DNA from: Carex sylvatica | Taxonomy: Eukaryota > Streptophyta > Magnoliopsida > Poales > Cyperaceae | NCBI GenBank assembly: GCA_964058845.1 | Contig: CAXKVR010000653.1 | Coordinates: forward strand, 1-25,066 | DNA length: 25,066 bases | Reading direction: 5' to 3' | Part shown: one piece after another, positions 1 through 9,728 of the stretch | Layout of the letters: each line of letters begins with the position of its first letter | Position numbering within the stretch: position 1 is the stretch's first letter | Notes under the pieces: model-generated | The model's database searches: none | What the model saw: only the letters and a program-made list of their open reading frames with translations | Told to the model about the DNA's origin: nothing | Position numbers and translations under genes: made by a program

Positions 1-23
1 CAATCAACTGTTTTTTCAGCTGA

Positions 24-279
24 GACCGAATTGACATTTCGGTCCCATGCATTTTTTTCTTTTCTGGGCCTCTGTTTCAGCTCAGTTTCGGCCCGAAACC
101 TCAGTTTCAGCCTGGAACCCTCAGTTTCGGCCAGGAACTACTAAGTTTTGGCCAGGAACCCTCAGTTTAGGATTTTTTGTGGCTACGGGTTTGAAAAAAA
201 AAAAATGAAATCACTAGGGACCGAAATGTCATTTCGGTCCAAAAAAAAAAAGTTCGGGATCGAAATAGCATTTCAGTTC
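24..279. repeat. Cluster of three related GACCGAAATG palindromes
   Basis: Three versions of one palindrome are visible. They lie at 24-44 (10-bp arms, one mismatch), at 218-240 (perfect 11-bp arms GGACCGAAATG and CATTTCGGTCC around a single T), and in decayed form at about 255-279. The first two bracket a GC-richer body holding 20-bp tandem repeats. This arrangement resembles the ends and subterminal repeats of a non-autonomous DNA transposon. No target-site duplication could be fixed because the left side is close to the window edge. Confidence 0.5.
80..173. repeat. About 20-bp degenerate tandem repeat (CCTCAGTTTCGGCCAGGAAC-like)
   Basis: Units start near 80, 99, 119, 139 and 160. The best-preserved unit is CCTCAGTTTCGGCCAGGAAC at 119-138, and the other units differ by a few bases. 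The last unit is truncated. The array lies between the palindromes at 24-44 and 218-240. Confidence 0.6.
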
Positions 280-401
280 TTATGGTTTTTGTAAAAAAAG
301 GAAAGTAATCATGTTGATTTGATAAAAATATTTTTTTAATTATGGTTTATAAAAAATATCCCTCTTTTCACTCTATTTCTCAGTCCTATTTTTGCTGGAC
401 T

Positions 402-892
402 AGGGCTGTCAAAAAAGCTCGCGGCTCGCTCGTTAACAGCTCGCTCGGTAGTGGACTGAATTGTTAACGAGCCAGCTCGGGCCAAAATAAACAAGCTGAG
501 CCAGGGGTCAGCTCGGCTCGTTAAGTTACAGTGGATTTACGGTTTAGCCCCATATAATTTTAAGTCCAATTTCATTTTCAAAAGCGCAATTATGCAAAAT
601 TGATGTATTTTTTTATCTGAGAAAAAAGGACATGGGCTTCAGTTGCTTGAAGATGTGCCTACTGAACGATTTCTTAAATTTTTTGAATGAATTTTCTTAT
701 TTTTATATTTTTGAATTTGTATAATAGCAACCCAATAAAGTCCAGCGAACCAGCTCGAGCTGACTTGTTACGAGCAAGCTAGGAATTTTTGATGCGAGTG
801 ACCTAAGTCCAGCTCGTTCAATCCAGACTCAGACCGATATAAACGAGCCGAGCTAAGATCCAGCTCGGCCTGAGCCAACTCGTTTACACCTT
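402..892. mobile_element. Degenerate hAT-like MITE
   Basis: The left end reads AGGGCTGTCAAA followed by repeated GCTCG motifs. The right end reads CTCGTTTACACCTTT, so inverted it starts with a similar GGTGTAAACGAG string. Subterminal GAGC/GCTCG repeats on both sides are typical of a common plant hAT-type MITE. Flanks 394-401 (GCTGGACT) and 893-900 (TCCGGACC) match at five of eight positions and could be a worn 8-bp target-site duplication. There is no transposase ORF. The family assignment comes from recognising the pattern and was not searched. Confidence 0.5.
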
Positions 893-2646
893 TCCGGACC
901 CAATAATAGAAAAAAGAGTCAAATACGCTGGCTAAAACTGTGTGAGAGAATCGAAAATGTCATGGTTCGCGGTGTGACAGCTCAATCCAAAATCATTGAG
1001 AAAAGATGGCCCACCGTGAGTTGAGCGAAAATGGAGAAGTGTGTAAAAGGAACAGGATGAAAAGTTAGAACTCATCCTCCGGAGATGAAAGAGCTGGGGA
1101 TTAACGAACATCTCTGCCTACCTCCCTCCTCAGTAAATGTCTAGCACCTATTTCTAGAATCCTTATAACTACCTTAATTTGTTATTCCACTTATTACTGT
1201 TACTTGCTGATATTGGTAAGTACCTGCCTTTACTCTCATTTAATACCGTCCTCTCATGCAAAACGCCTACAAGGTGTTTGTCAAAATTCCCAACTCATAT
1301 TTTGCTCCGGAAAATTTTACTCTACCTTCCCTAGCCATTAAAAACTGCTCGTTACCACCCATCTATACTACACTTTACTGATTAAGATCAATATTTATTT
1401 CTTTGAAATTTTACCTGCTATACTTTTTAACATCTTTTCATTTCCACAAACCTCAACCATTAATCCTTTCAACTAGCCTGATTAAGAATGGCAACCGGCC
1501 AAGAACACCATGTAGTACCCCATCACTGCTTCCTCTCCCCATTAGATGAACACAACCTGATCCTTTGACCCTTAATAACTCTGTGGTTTTCCAACCTATT
1601 CATCCATCTGCGCCATCTCTACCAAATCTAATCCAGCTGTTGATCTCAAGGTATGGTGGCTCACCTAAAAAGTACCCCCTTTTAATACAAATGATGATGG
1701 AGTGATCCAGCCAATCTCGACATAGTTTCTGGCAGTAAAATAGTGTTTTTAGTTGTAATGCTTGTATTATATTGTATTAGTAAATTATTTGAGTGTAATC
1801 ATTTGTCTAAACATAAATTGTTGACAAATTAATTTTCTATTAATTTTTTCCTTTTTTTTAGTACAAAACAATCTTCCGACAAAAAAATCCGAGTTTCCGA
1901 TCCGATTCAGCCGATTCCGATTCTACTGTCAAGTGACCGATTCCGATTGCGGTTCCAATGTTTCCTTCTATGCTTTTTATTAGTACCAGTTTGCTGCTGG
2001 TATGAGCTACTGGATTTATGGGGCTGGTTTCGAGCATTTCTAGATACTGTAGAATTTTTTAATTATGTCCGCTGGAAGGTACTGTTATTGGTACTAGTAT
2101 CAAGGAAGTTATGGGCCATTTCTACCAATGCAAAAATATGGCAATGAATTTATTAACTATCTGTTTGGAGTAAGTATCAGGTCTTGTGCTTTTATTCCAT
2201 ATTTGAGTTATTATTTTAGCTAATAATACTGTTAAATCGGGTTGTCAGTCTTGCAGCCTTTTCCAAGCATAATTTTCCTTGAAAGGTGAGTAGAAGATAA
2301 AATGTGTGTCGATAGACTAAGTTATTATCTTCTGTAATAACAATCAGAAGGCATGCTTAATGACAGTTTAGGTTCTATGAATTCAGAAAATTAATTGTAA
2401 ACAATAGCAGTATAGCACATGTGTATGTAGATCTTTGAATGAATTGAAACCAATTACATAAAAATTTAATCAAATATCTGGATAGAATAAGCTCATCAAA
2501 GGAAAACACAAATACCATAAACAATACATTAATGAAAGATGATATTTCAAACCCTACAGGACTGGTAAAAAGAATAATGAATGAGGGACAAGATATTTTG
2601 AATAGTCAAACAACTTTTTTATACTTTGGCCTGCAGATGTTGCTGT
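893..2646. other. Gene-free intergenic stretch
   Basis: No credible coding region is seen. It is AT-rich. At about 1885-1955 there is a run of CCGATTCCGATT motifs (repeated near 1910 and 1937) of the kind found in decayed plant DNA transposons. From about 2380 onward the sequence matches 14388 onward, which is the shared 3' flank of PKS genes 1 and 2. Confidence 0.5.
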
Positions 2647-3819
2647 TTAGATAGGAACAGAACGTAAAACGACTGTCTCAATGCTGAGGCCAGGTCCGAA
2701 GCCGAGAAGAACCCCATATTCAAGCCCATCACCTGTGGTCAACTTGCCTTCCTTGGCTGACTCTTTGCGTAACTCATCTAGAATAAACAGGACAGTTGGG
2801 CTCGACAAGTTTCCATATTCACTCAGGATCTTCCTTGACAGGCGCAATTTATCCTTATGGAGCTTGAGTTTTGCCTCTACTTGATTCAAAATTGCGGGCC
2901 CCCCTGGATGAGAAACCCAGAAAAGGGAATTCCAATCTGTAATACCTAGTGGTGAGAATGCTTCGAGAAGACAACCTTCGATGTTTGCGGATATGTGTTT
3001 CGGTATTGTAGGTGACAAAAATATGAGGTTGCCTACCTCGCGAAGTTGCATCCCAAGCTCCTCCATTGTGTTTAGAATCATAGTCTCTCTTGCAGAAACA
3101 ATTTCATACAGTGGATGCTCAACTTCCAAGTCCGGATCTGCACCGACTATAACAGCAGCAGCTCCGTCAGAAAACAATGCTTGGGAAACAAGGAAGTCAG
3201 CATAAGCTTCAGCAGGACCACGAAATGCATGGAGGATGTTCTCAGAAGTGATGATAAGAACACGTGCACCTCGGTTGTTCTCGGCAAGGTCCTTGGCCAG
3301 ACGTAGAGTACTTGCGCCAGCATGGCATCCTTGGTAGTAAAGCATGACACGCTTGACAGTTCGAGACAGGCCGAGAAGGTGTACGAGTCTGGCATCAGCG
3401 CCAGGGCAGTCGGCACCACTATTAGTGGCAACTATAAGGTGCGTGATGTTGGAGACAGGCTGTCCCCACTCCTTGATGGCTGCCAGAGCTGCCTCTTTTC
3501 CCAGTTTTGGCACTTCCTCTACTAGAATGTCCAGTCGGTCATCCAAAGATGGTTCCATGCTCGCAGCAATGTTTGGGTGCTCCTTCAGCGTCTCTTCTGT
3601 TGCATAAAGGTATTTGCTTTGAATTGTGGTTGCCTTGCCTGGTGTAAATTGAAAAACCGTAGAGTAAATATTTAATTGGGATCATGCATGTCATTAATTT
3701 GAAGTACTGAGACAAACTTTCACGGACTGTCTTGATTATGTTGCATTTAGTAAATTGCAAATTGTATCTTGGAAGCAGAACAGACCAAAATAGAAAATAC
3801 CATACTAATTAAAGCAAAC

Positions 3820-3851
<32 letters not shown>

Positions 3852-4539
3852 GTTAGCATTGGCAGTGTATATATTTTCTCTTCGTAATGTAGTCTGAAAA
3901 TAAAACAAACAAGCACTTCTTGTCGAGATTAGTTTTGTGGAAGTTATATTGTTAATTTGTTTTTGTATTCGGGGTGTTGAACGTTTAATGGATGGTCCCA
4001 ATTAAATGGATTAGTATCTAGTACGGAATCTTGTGTTTAATTATTGTTATTTGTATGTACAATTACAAATAATTGCTTTAGAACAGCAATGGGTTCATGT
4101 TGTGCGGCCACTTCTGCTACACTCATTAAGATATATAATTTGCTTAAACAACCCAGAAGGCCAGAATATAATATTAATTGTGGTATACAGCCCTGCAGTA
4201 ATTTGTATATAAGAAAGATTGATTATTCCAATAGGCAGGCTCTTTAGATTTTTTTTTTAAGCTTATAGTTTCTTCTTTTTACTAATGTCTCAACCCAATG
4301 ACAGTTATCATGCATGTTTGCTGCTGGTGCTGTAAAAAAGATATAGCAAATGAAATATAAATGAAGGGCCACTTACAAATCTTGGCAAACTTCTTCTTGA
4401 GCTCAGTCAAGTGCTCTGTGTTGGTGAACCTGAAGTAATTGTCAATCATATAATCTACAGAGATCTTTTGGGATGGAACTGCAGTGCCTACTGCAAGCAC
4501 AATAGCAAAGCCTTTAGACCGTTGCTGCACAGGATCCAT
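2647..4539 (-). CDS. Type III polyketide synthase, divergent CHS-like (PKS gene 1), two exons
   Basis: Predicted plant type III PKS, a homodimeric, probably cytosolic enzyme that extends a CoA starter with malonyl-CoA. Exon 1 is 4539-4377 and exon 2 is 3638-2647, with the intron between them (donor GTAAGT, acceptor CAG). The split Cys codon (T|GC) sits at the intron site conserved in the CHS family. The start ATGG begins [10 protein letters not shown]; the stop is TAA. The product has 384 residues, the usual family length. The catalytic triad is Cys159, His298, Asn331 (CHS Cys164, His303, Asn336). Phe210 (CHS Phe215) and the GFGPG loop are kept. Pocket residues differ from CHS: Asn132, Cys137, Ile194, His196, Ala197, Met256, Ile265 (CHS numbering), and CoA-site Arg58/Lys62 become Lys/Ala. 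I infer a non-chalcone product. Starter, chain length and cyclisation cannot be read from sequence. The protein is about 96% identical to gene 2. Confidence 0.93.
3639..4376 (-). other. PKS gene 1 intron, 738 bp, with extra segment
   Basis: Bounded by GTAAGT (donor, at 4376-4371 on the minus strand) and CAG (acceptor). Its ends align with the 421-bp intron of gene 2. The extra length is mainly about 350 bp between roughly 3911 and 4270, which gene 2 lacks, plus an (AT)n tract. No terminal inverted repeats or target-site duplication were found around the extra piece, so an insertion here or a deletion in gene 2 are both possible. Confidence 0.75.
3828..3852. repeat. (AT)n microsatellite in PKS gene 1 intron
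   Basis: About twelve uninterrupted AT units, preceded by an imperfect ATATATAC stretch. The tract is absent at the matching place in the gene 2 intron (near 15834). Confidence 0.9.
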
Positions 4540-4642
4540 CTTGAAAACGTTTTTTTATTAGCTGTATGAATTGGCTAAGTTGGTAGAATTGCTAAAGAAA
4601 GAGAAGGTTTTTGTACTTGTGGAAAATGAAAGGAGGGAGAAG

Positions 4643-4652
4643 CCTTAAATAG
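4643..4652 (-). promoter_or_regulatory. Putative TATA box of PKS gene 1
   Basis: The minus strand reads CTATTTAAGG about 105-113 bp upstream of the ATG, followed by a pyrimidine-rich leader. The same motif with the same surroundings occurs upstream of gene 2, so its position is conserved. The transcription start was not determined. Confidence 0.6.
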
Positions 4653-4757
4653 AACAAAGATTGGCACTCGAGGAATTATAAAATTTGGAAACTGTGTGCA
4701 ACTTTATTGATTTTAAATTACTCTAAAAAAATATTTTTGAATTGTTTCAATTTTTTT

Positions 4758-4825
4758 GGCTATTATTGATATGGCCGGCTGTTCTGATGGAAAACAGTTA
4801 TTGCAGTATGCTTTTATTTAAGAAC
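4758..4825 (-). promoter_or_regulatory. Conserved 68-bp promoter block, PKS gene 1
   Basis: This block matches 16457-16524 upstream of gene 2 at 66 of 68 positions without gaps, while the flanking promoter is clearly more diverged. It holds a MYB-type core (TAACTG on the minus strand) and an inverted repeat CTGTT/AACAG. A regulatory role is inferred only from this conservation. Confidence 0.45.
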
Positions 4826-4917
4826 ATTTTGGAAACTGAAACAACTAGCTTACTAGCAACTCAAATCTTGACAATTTAACAATCTGAGATAATGATTAGC
4901 TCGATCAGTTTCCACTT

Positions 4918-4996
4918 TTGACTTCTTGATTAAATTTACGTTTGTTTGAAATCTGGATACCAAACCAGGCAAGCAACTTTAATTGTGACTTTGACT
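4918..4996 (+). promoter_or_regulatory. Pair of W-box motifs (TTGACT) upstream of PKS gene 1
   Basis: TTGACT occurs at 4918-4923 and 4991-4996, about 380-455 bp upstream of the ATG. The same pair is kept upstream of gene 2. W-boxes are WRKY factor sites common in defence-induced plant promoters. The motif is short, so binding is inference. Confidence 0.35.
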
Positions 4997-5185
4997 TTCC
5001 TGGTGCATAGCAATCAAGTAACATCAATTGAATACGTAAGGGTGGTTGATAGCATTCAAATTAACATCTCTGGCAAAAATAAGATTTTATTTTATTTTAT
5101 TTTAAAAAAAATCGACTAAGCTGTGTACATCTAGCTGATTAACATTAGAAATTTATTCTTGAGTTTTTCCTATCATTAAATACAG

Positions 5186-5984
5186 ATAAAAGCTTTTCAT
5201 GCAGGGTTTTCTAAACCAAAGCCTACAAAACTCATCAATAAATGAAATTATGAACAATGGCTAGACCCTAATTCCTTACTAAAAAAAAATACAGAAAATA
5301 AATATGTTGTTTCTTTAAAATAGTTATTCTAAATGAAAATCTATCGCTATTAATAAGAATATTTATCGCTAGCTTCTCGTTCCAATTATTCAATAGATCT
5401 TTGTTATTTTTCTTTGTTGAATGTTTTGTGCATTCAGAAACATTAGCCTGCATACTCTTTTTTTTATTAAAAGCTTGATAGTCTGTGTATCATGGAATAA
5501 TAGATTCAATCGTCATAATGGATATCAAATAAAATTTACGTAAAAAAGCTTCAATTAACTTTTCTCAAATAATTAAGAATATAGTACTTGTAATTAATTA
5601 ATTTGTTTAAGTTGTCATAAACAATGGTTTTTACTATGAGAGGTCACAAATTTGAAATATGGATAGAAATTCCAGATATTAAACAATTGGATAATTTTGA
5701 TCCCAATTTTACTAAAAGATAAAAATAAAAAGGCAGCATCTAACTATCCCCCAGTTCATTTTTCCTCATTCTTCCCTCAAGCATTAATTACCTAGGGGGG
5801 ACCGCACATTAACTGGGGGACACTAACTACTTGGGTACCGCTTAATATTTGATAGATTTTACAACTGGCGCGCGCAAATATGGATATCTATACGCTCAAG
5901 TGTTAATATATAATGTATAAAGTATTCATATCTAAGATACCAAGTTTTTCGAAAAAAAATTGGAGTTGGGTTTATTTTTCTTCT
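5186..5984. other. Gene-free AT-rich stretch upstream of PKS gene 1
   Basis: No coding region is seen. The short minus-strand ORF at 5268-5453 has low-complexity, AT-driven composition and no recognisable domain. The only clear structure is the inverted repeat at 5747-5820. Confidence 0.5.
5747..5820. repeat. Perfect 10-bp inverted repeat with 54-bp loop
   Basis: TCCCCCAGTT at 5747-5756 pairs exactly with AACTGGGGGA at 5811-5820. The C-rich arms stand out in AT-rich DNA. It could be the ends of a tiny element or a chance hairpin. Confidence 0.5.
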
Positions 5985-6415
5985 TCAATCTCGCTAATAA
6001 TTCTGACAATCTGTGAGAAATTTTACGAATCTAAAATCACGAACGTTTTTTATGCAATTTTCTCTTTCAAATAAGATCGATGATAACATACTTTTAGATT
6101 ATCTGTCGTGCAAATATTCATATCCCATCGTATAAGTATTCATATATCGTTATGCAAATATTCATAAATCGCCGAGTAAGTATTCATATCTAATAAGATA
6201 CTAAGTATTTCTAGAAAAATGGACATATCAACTTTGTTTTTTCTCTCATTAGTTATTACACACCTATCTTTTACACGTATTTAGAGGTAAGTTTTCTTTC
6301 CTCCGTTTAATCTCACACATATTTCTGACAATATGTACGGAATTATGTGAATCTAAAATTACAAACGTCTTCTACATAGTTTTTTCTTTCAAATGAGATT
6401 CATGATAAAGTCCTT
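5985..6415. repeat. Two direct copies of a foldback-element arm
   Basis: About 5985-6090 and 6312-6415 are diverged direct repeats. Both share the order: TCTCxxTxATATTTCTGACAAT-like start, then AATCTAAAAT, then ACGAACGT/ACAAACGT, then TCTTTCAAATRAGAT. The same sequence forms the arms of the foldback element at 17757-18535, so one repeat family lies upstream of both complete PKS genes. Between the copies are repeated TAAGTATTCATAT-type units. Confidence 0.6.
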
Positions 6416-8310
6416 TCGAGATCTCTGTCGCATCCTCTGCGAAGATTTTTTTTTTAAAAAAAGAACGCTATATAAGATTAAAACGGCTGTTCAAAGTAAA
6501 ACCTAGTAACAAGCAAAATATGTGTTTCCCCCCTAAACTCGACCTTCTAGTATTATTTGCAGTAATGTTTTTGTGATTTTAGTTCTTTATCACCTGAGAT
6601 AACCCAGAGCCAATAATTGAACCTGATCCGCGTGTCCCTCATGCAAAAATTTGCAATTCCCTGAAACAACTACATGTGATATAAATGTAATTCAAGGCTA
6701 CATTTCATGAAAAAAATTGAAATTTAATCTTCCATATATATAATGAGTTCTCTTTGTACTACTTTGAACAAATTTTCAGGAATCATGAAAAATAACAAAA
6801 CCCTAATTGCACAAGTTGGTTTTGGATATCAGATAATTTAAAGGGGCACATGCATATATATATGAAGTCATCATAAAACATGATCCAACGTATACCCAGG
6901 ACACGCGCCAGGCTCTGAAAGTCATTTATTCCCGGTGGAGACAATATTTTTTTTTTCTTAGAAAGAGAGATTGAACTGGGTGGAAGAGAACGATTTGACA
7001 GTTTGATCAGTTAAAGAGATAGTTAGATATAGCTAATGAGTTTGGGGATGAATAGAGGATAGAAGACGGGAAAAGAAATAATTACTCTTTTAATTAATAT
7101 ATCTTTTGCTAATTTATTGCATGCACATGGACATGCATGGGTGCACCATTTTTTGAAAGATGCAACGCCCAACTAAATTTCCTGCTATATATGGCTATAA
7201 CACTAAATGCAAGGAAGGACCCACGCATAGGCAACTAGGCAAGCTTGGGTCCAAGCCAGAGCTTGAGATTAAATATATATATATATATATATATATTGTA
7301 TATTTTATTTCTTTCTAATAAATTCAATCAATTTTTTTTTCTGTAAAATGTCCAATTAAGAAAGTAAAATTGAAAGAAAAATTTGATTATATAAACAATA
7401 TAACTTTATATATATATAATATATGCCACATGCCGAATGATCAAAGCGTTATCCCAGCCTCTCCTCCATTTCTATGACAAGCATGCCAAAGCAGCACTCA
7501 AAGTGTCTGCTAGTCCATGACTCCATGTCATAATTGCCATTTCGGGTGGGAATGTTGGATAAGTCAGTCAAGGCTGCGGTATTGGGATCTGAACGTGGTG
7601 GTTGAGCAAATATATATATCCATGAGACTTATCAAGGTGCCTACCTGTGAGACACAGGGGTGTGACTTGTGAGTGATAGATACCCTTTTAACCAACTTAT
7701 GCCTATGTTATATTTTGTATGGACACGGGTACAGGTATTATATCAGACTTAATATAGATACAACACTGCATTAATTTTCAAAACGATACAGATATATTGA
7801 CACAGGTAATCGCATACGATATGTATCACATACGATACAGAACCATATATGAAGTATCGGAGTAACATACCATATTCGACGAGATGGGTATGAATAATGC
7901 ATATGATTTTTTTTCGTTATCTTATTGAGTATAAGTGTGGGCAAGACAATATTTTTGTTAGCTTACCGAGTATGAATAAGAGTTATTTTGTACACATTAT
8001 CTGGCCTGTAAAATAATTAATAAATATAAAATTATATATGATAATTTTTTGCTTTATACATTTAATAAATAATATATAATTTATATTATTATTATTATTA
8101 TTATTATTAGAATTAGATTGATTTACATTATATTTTTTATCATTTTTATTTAGTAATTTATGATAAAATTGATTTATATTAAATTTACCATTTCATTTAA
8201 TTAATAACTTAAATCTTTTAGATAAAAAATTATAAATGTGATAGAAAAATTATAATTTTATAGTTTCGCCCAAGTAGAGTATGGATAAGTGTATTTTTAA
8301 GTAGGTATTA
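6416..8310. other. Gene-free AT-rich stretch with simple repeats
   Basis: No gene is recognised. It contains (AT)n at 7272-7296 and about 7408-7420, and (ATT)n at about 8091-8109. At about 7720-7880 there is a decayed dispersed repeat with motifs such as GGACACGGGTACAGG and CGGAGTAACATA, of a type common in plant genomes. Confidence 0.5.
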
Positions 8311-9260
8311 GAGGTGCTACTTTTACCCAATTATTCGGATCTGATCCGAAACTGACTCGGATCCGATTAATTTGAATAAGGTATGGTTTAAAAAATATAA
8401 CGGGTTAAATTATGGGTACGGTTACAAAATTAAAAATTTAATATCCGATCCTAATTCGAATCGGAACCGATACTGTAATGGGTAGGATATGGGTTTCATT
8501 TAATTATCCGACCCATAACCGAATCCGACCTGATACCCGTATAAATACCCGATAAAACATATATGAATAACTATTAATATATAAAAATACAACTTTGCAT
8601 ATTAATTTTTGTATAAGTCGTGGTGAGCCCAGTACTTTTTTACAACTTGAATGTGAGAAAATATAATGTAGTCACATATCCGCTATGTTTATACACACAT
8701 GAATGTCAAATTTATTTCTTTCATAACAGCCGCATTAATTTTTTAAATAAAATTTATTGCTATGAATACATCCTTTAATATTTGTCTTATTATTCTCTGC
8801 ATAATAATGAAAATTTATTGCTCTTATTACTATGTCCTTTCTACAAATTATTAGTATTTCATTCATAAATTTTTTGAACCATAGAAAAGAAAATCGTCAT
8901 ATCCAATATTTTATTTTCTAAAAATTTCAACATAGAGTTAATATTTTTATTGTGTTATGTAGCATGATATATTTTATTATTTATGAACAAGATCAATAGT
9001 ATAATTTTTATTTTGCATTAGTTTTTAATTTATATTATAATGATTTATGATATGAGATGTTTAAGAAAATATTATATTTAAATGTAAATGATTTTTCAAA
9101 TGATTTGGAGTTGTGACATATATCTGCTTCGGATTCGGAACTGTCTTGTATCTGAACTAGACCCAATAATCTACAAACAAGTTATGAGTATCTATCTACT
9201 CGGAACTGAAAGACTGGACCTGAAATATCTTTGGGCAGATAGGTATCCGGTTCTGAATCC
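8311..9260. mobile_element. Degenerate DNA-transposon-like repeat, cut by the duplication junction
   Basis: The left part (about 8311-8560) is full of TCGGATC, CCGATCC and GGGTACGG motifs, and the right part (about 9117-9260) of TTCGGATTCGG, ATCCGG and CTGAATCC motifs, with AT-rich DNA between. This resembles subterminal repeats of a decayed plant transposon, possibly hAT-type. Its right side stops abruptly where copia copy A begins. No transposase is visible, and the class is uncertain. Confidence 0.35.
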
Positions 9261-9728
9261 GTGGCTACCCCAGATCCTTGTCCTTCAGCTTCAGAGCAAG
9301 CTTGCAACTTACCCCCTCTCTCAATCCCCGCCTTGATTAATCCAATCCATTTTCACTATTCCATCAATCCCAAACTTGATGATACCAACTTCTTACTATG
9401 GAAATCTCAAGTCTTTCCTGTGATCCGTGGCCATGGCCTTCTTTCTTTTCTTGATGGCACCGCTCCCAATTCAGGCTCAGAACCTTGGAACCGTCAGGAT
9501 CAGCTGATCCTTGCTTGGCTTCTCTCTAGTCTCGGTTCCTCAATTCTTCCTCAAGCGATCAATTGCCAGACCTTAGTCGAGCTATGGAGCATGGTACATC
9601 GTGTTTATTCGGCGCAATCTCAATCCAAGATGTTAGATTTCAAATCGAAACTTCAAACTCTCAAGAAAGGTGATCTTTCTTGCTCCGAGTATCTTAACAG
9701 CCTCACTGCCATTGCTCTTCAGCTTTGA
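9261..9728 (+). pseudogene. copia gag N-terminal part (copy A), start codon replaced
   Basis: 155 codons with the plant copia gag pattern (conserved LWKSQV near residue 47, then DQLILAWLLSSL and YLNSL-type helices). Copy B has ATG at the matching start; here the codon is GTG because the duplication junction falls on it. An in-frame TGA at 9726-9728 interrupts gag, and the downstream frame continues without shift in the next ORF. It would act in RNA packaging particles if expressed. Almost certainly dead. Confidence 0.85.

Larger units (their letters stand above)
2380..5185. repeat. Older duplicated segment carrying PKS gene 1
   Basis: From about 2380 (3' flank, AATTCAGAAAATT) to about 5185 (5' flank, near TTGAGTTTTTCCTATCAT), this segment aligns with about 14388-16835 around gene 2. 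Exons are the most alike, while introns and flanks carry many substitutions and indels. This marks an older tandem duplication that included promoter and terminator regions. Boundaries are approximate. Confidence 0.75.

Noticed and set aside
1947..2147. 66-codon plus-strand ORF
   Set aside because: Hydrophobic, codon-poor translation of AT-rich DNA with no domain, splice context or conservation between the duplicated segments.
4044..4247. 67-codon plus-strand ORF inside the PKS gene 1 intron
   Set aside because: Lies wholly in intron sequence that is absent from gene 2, with no domain.
9726..9728. Programmed TGA readthrough between gag and pol
   Set aside because: The stop falls inside the gag domain and not at its end, and the element also has a frameshift and an RT truncation, so decay is the simpler reading.
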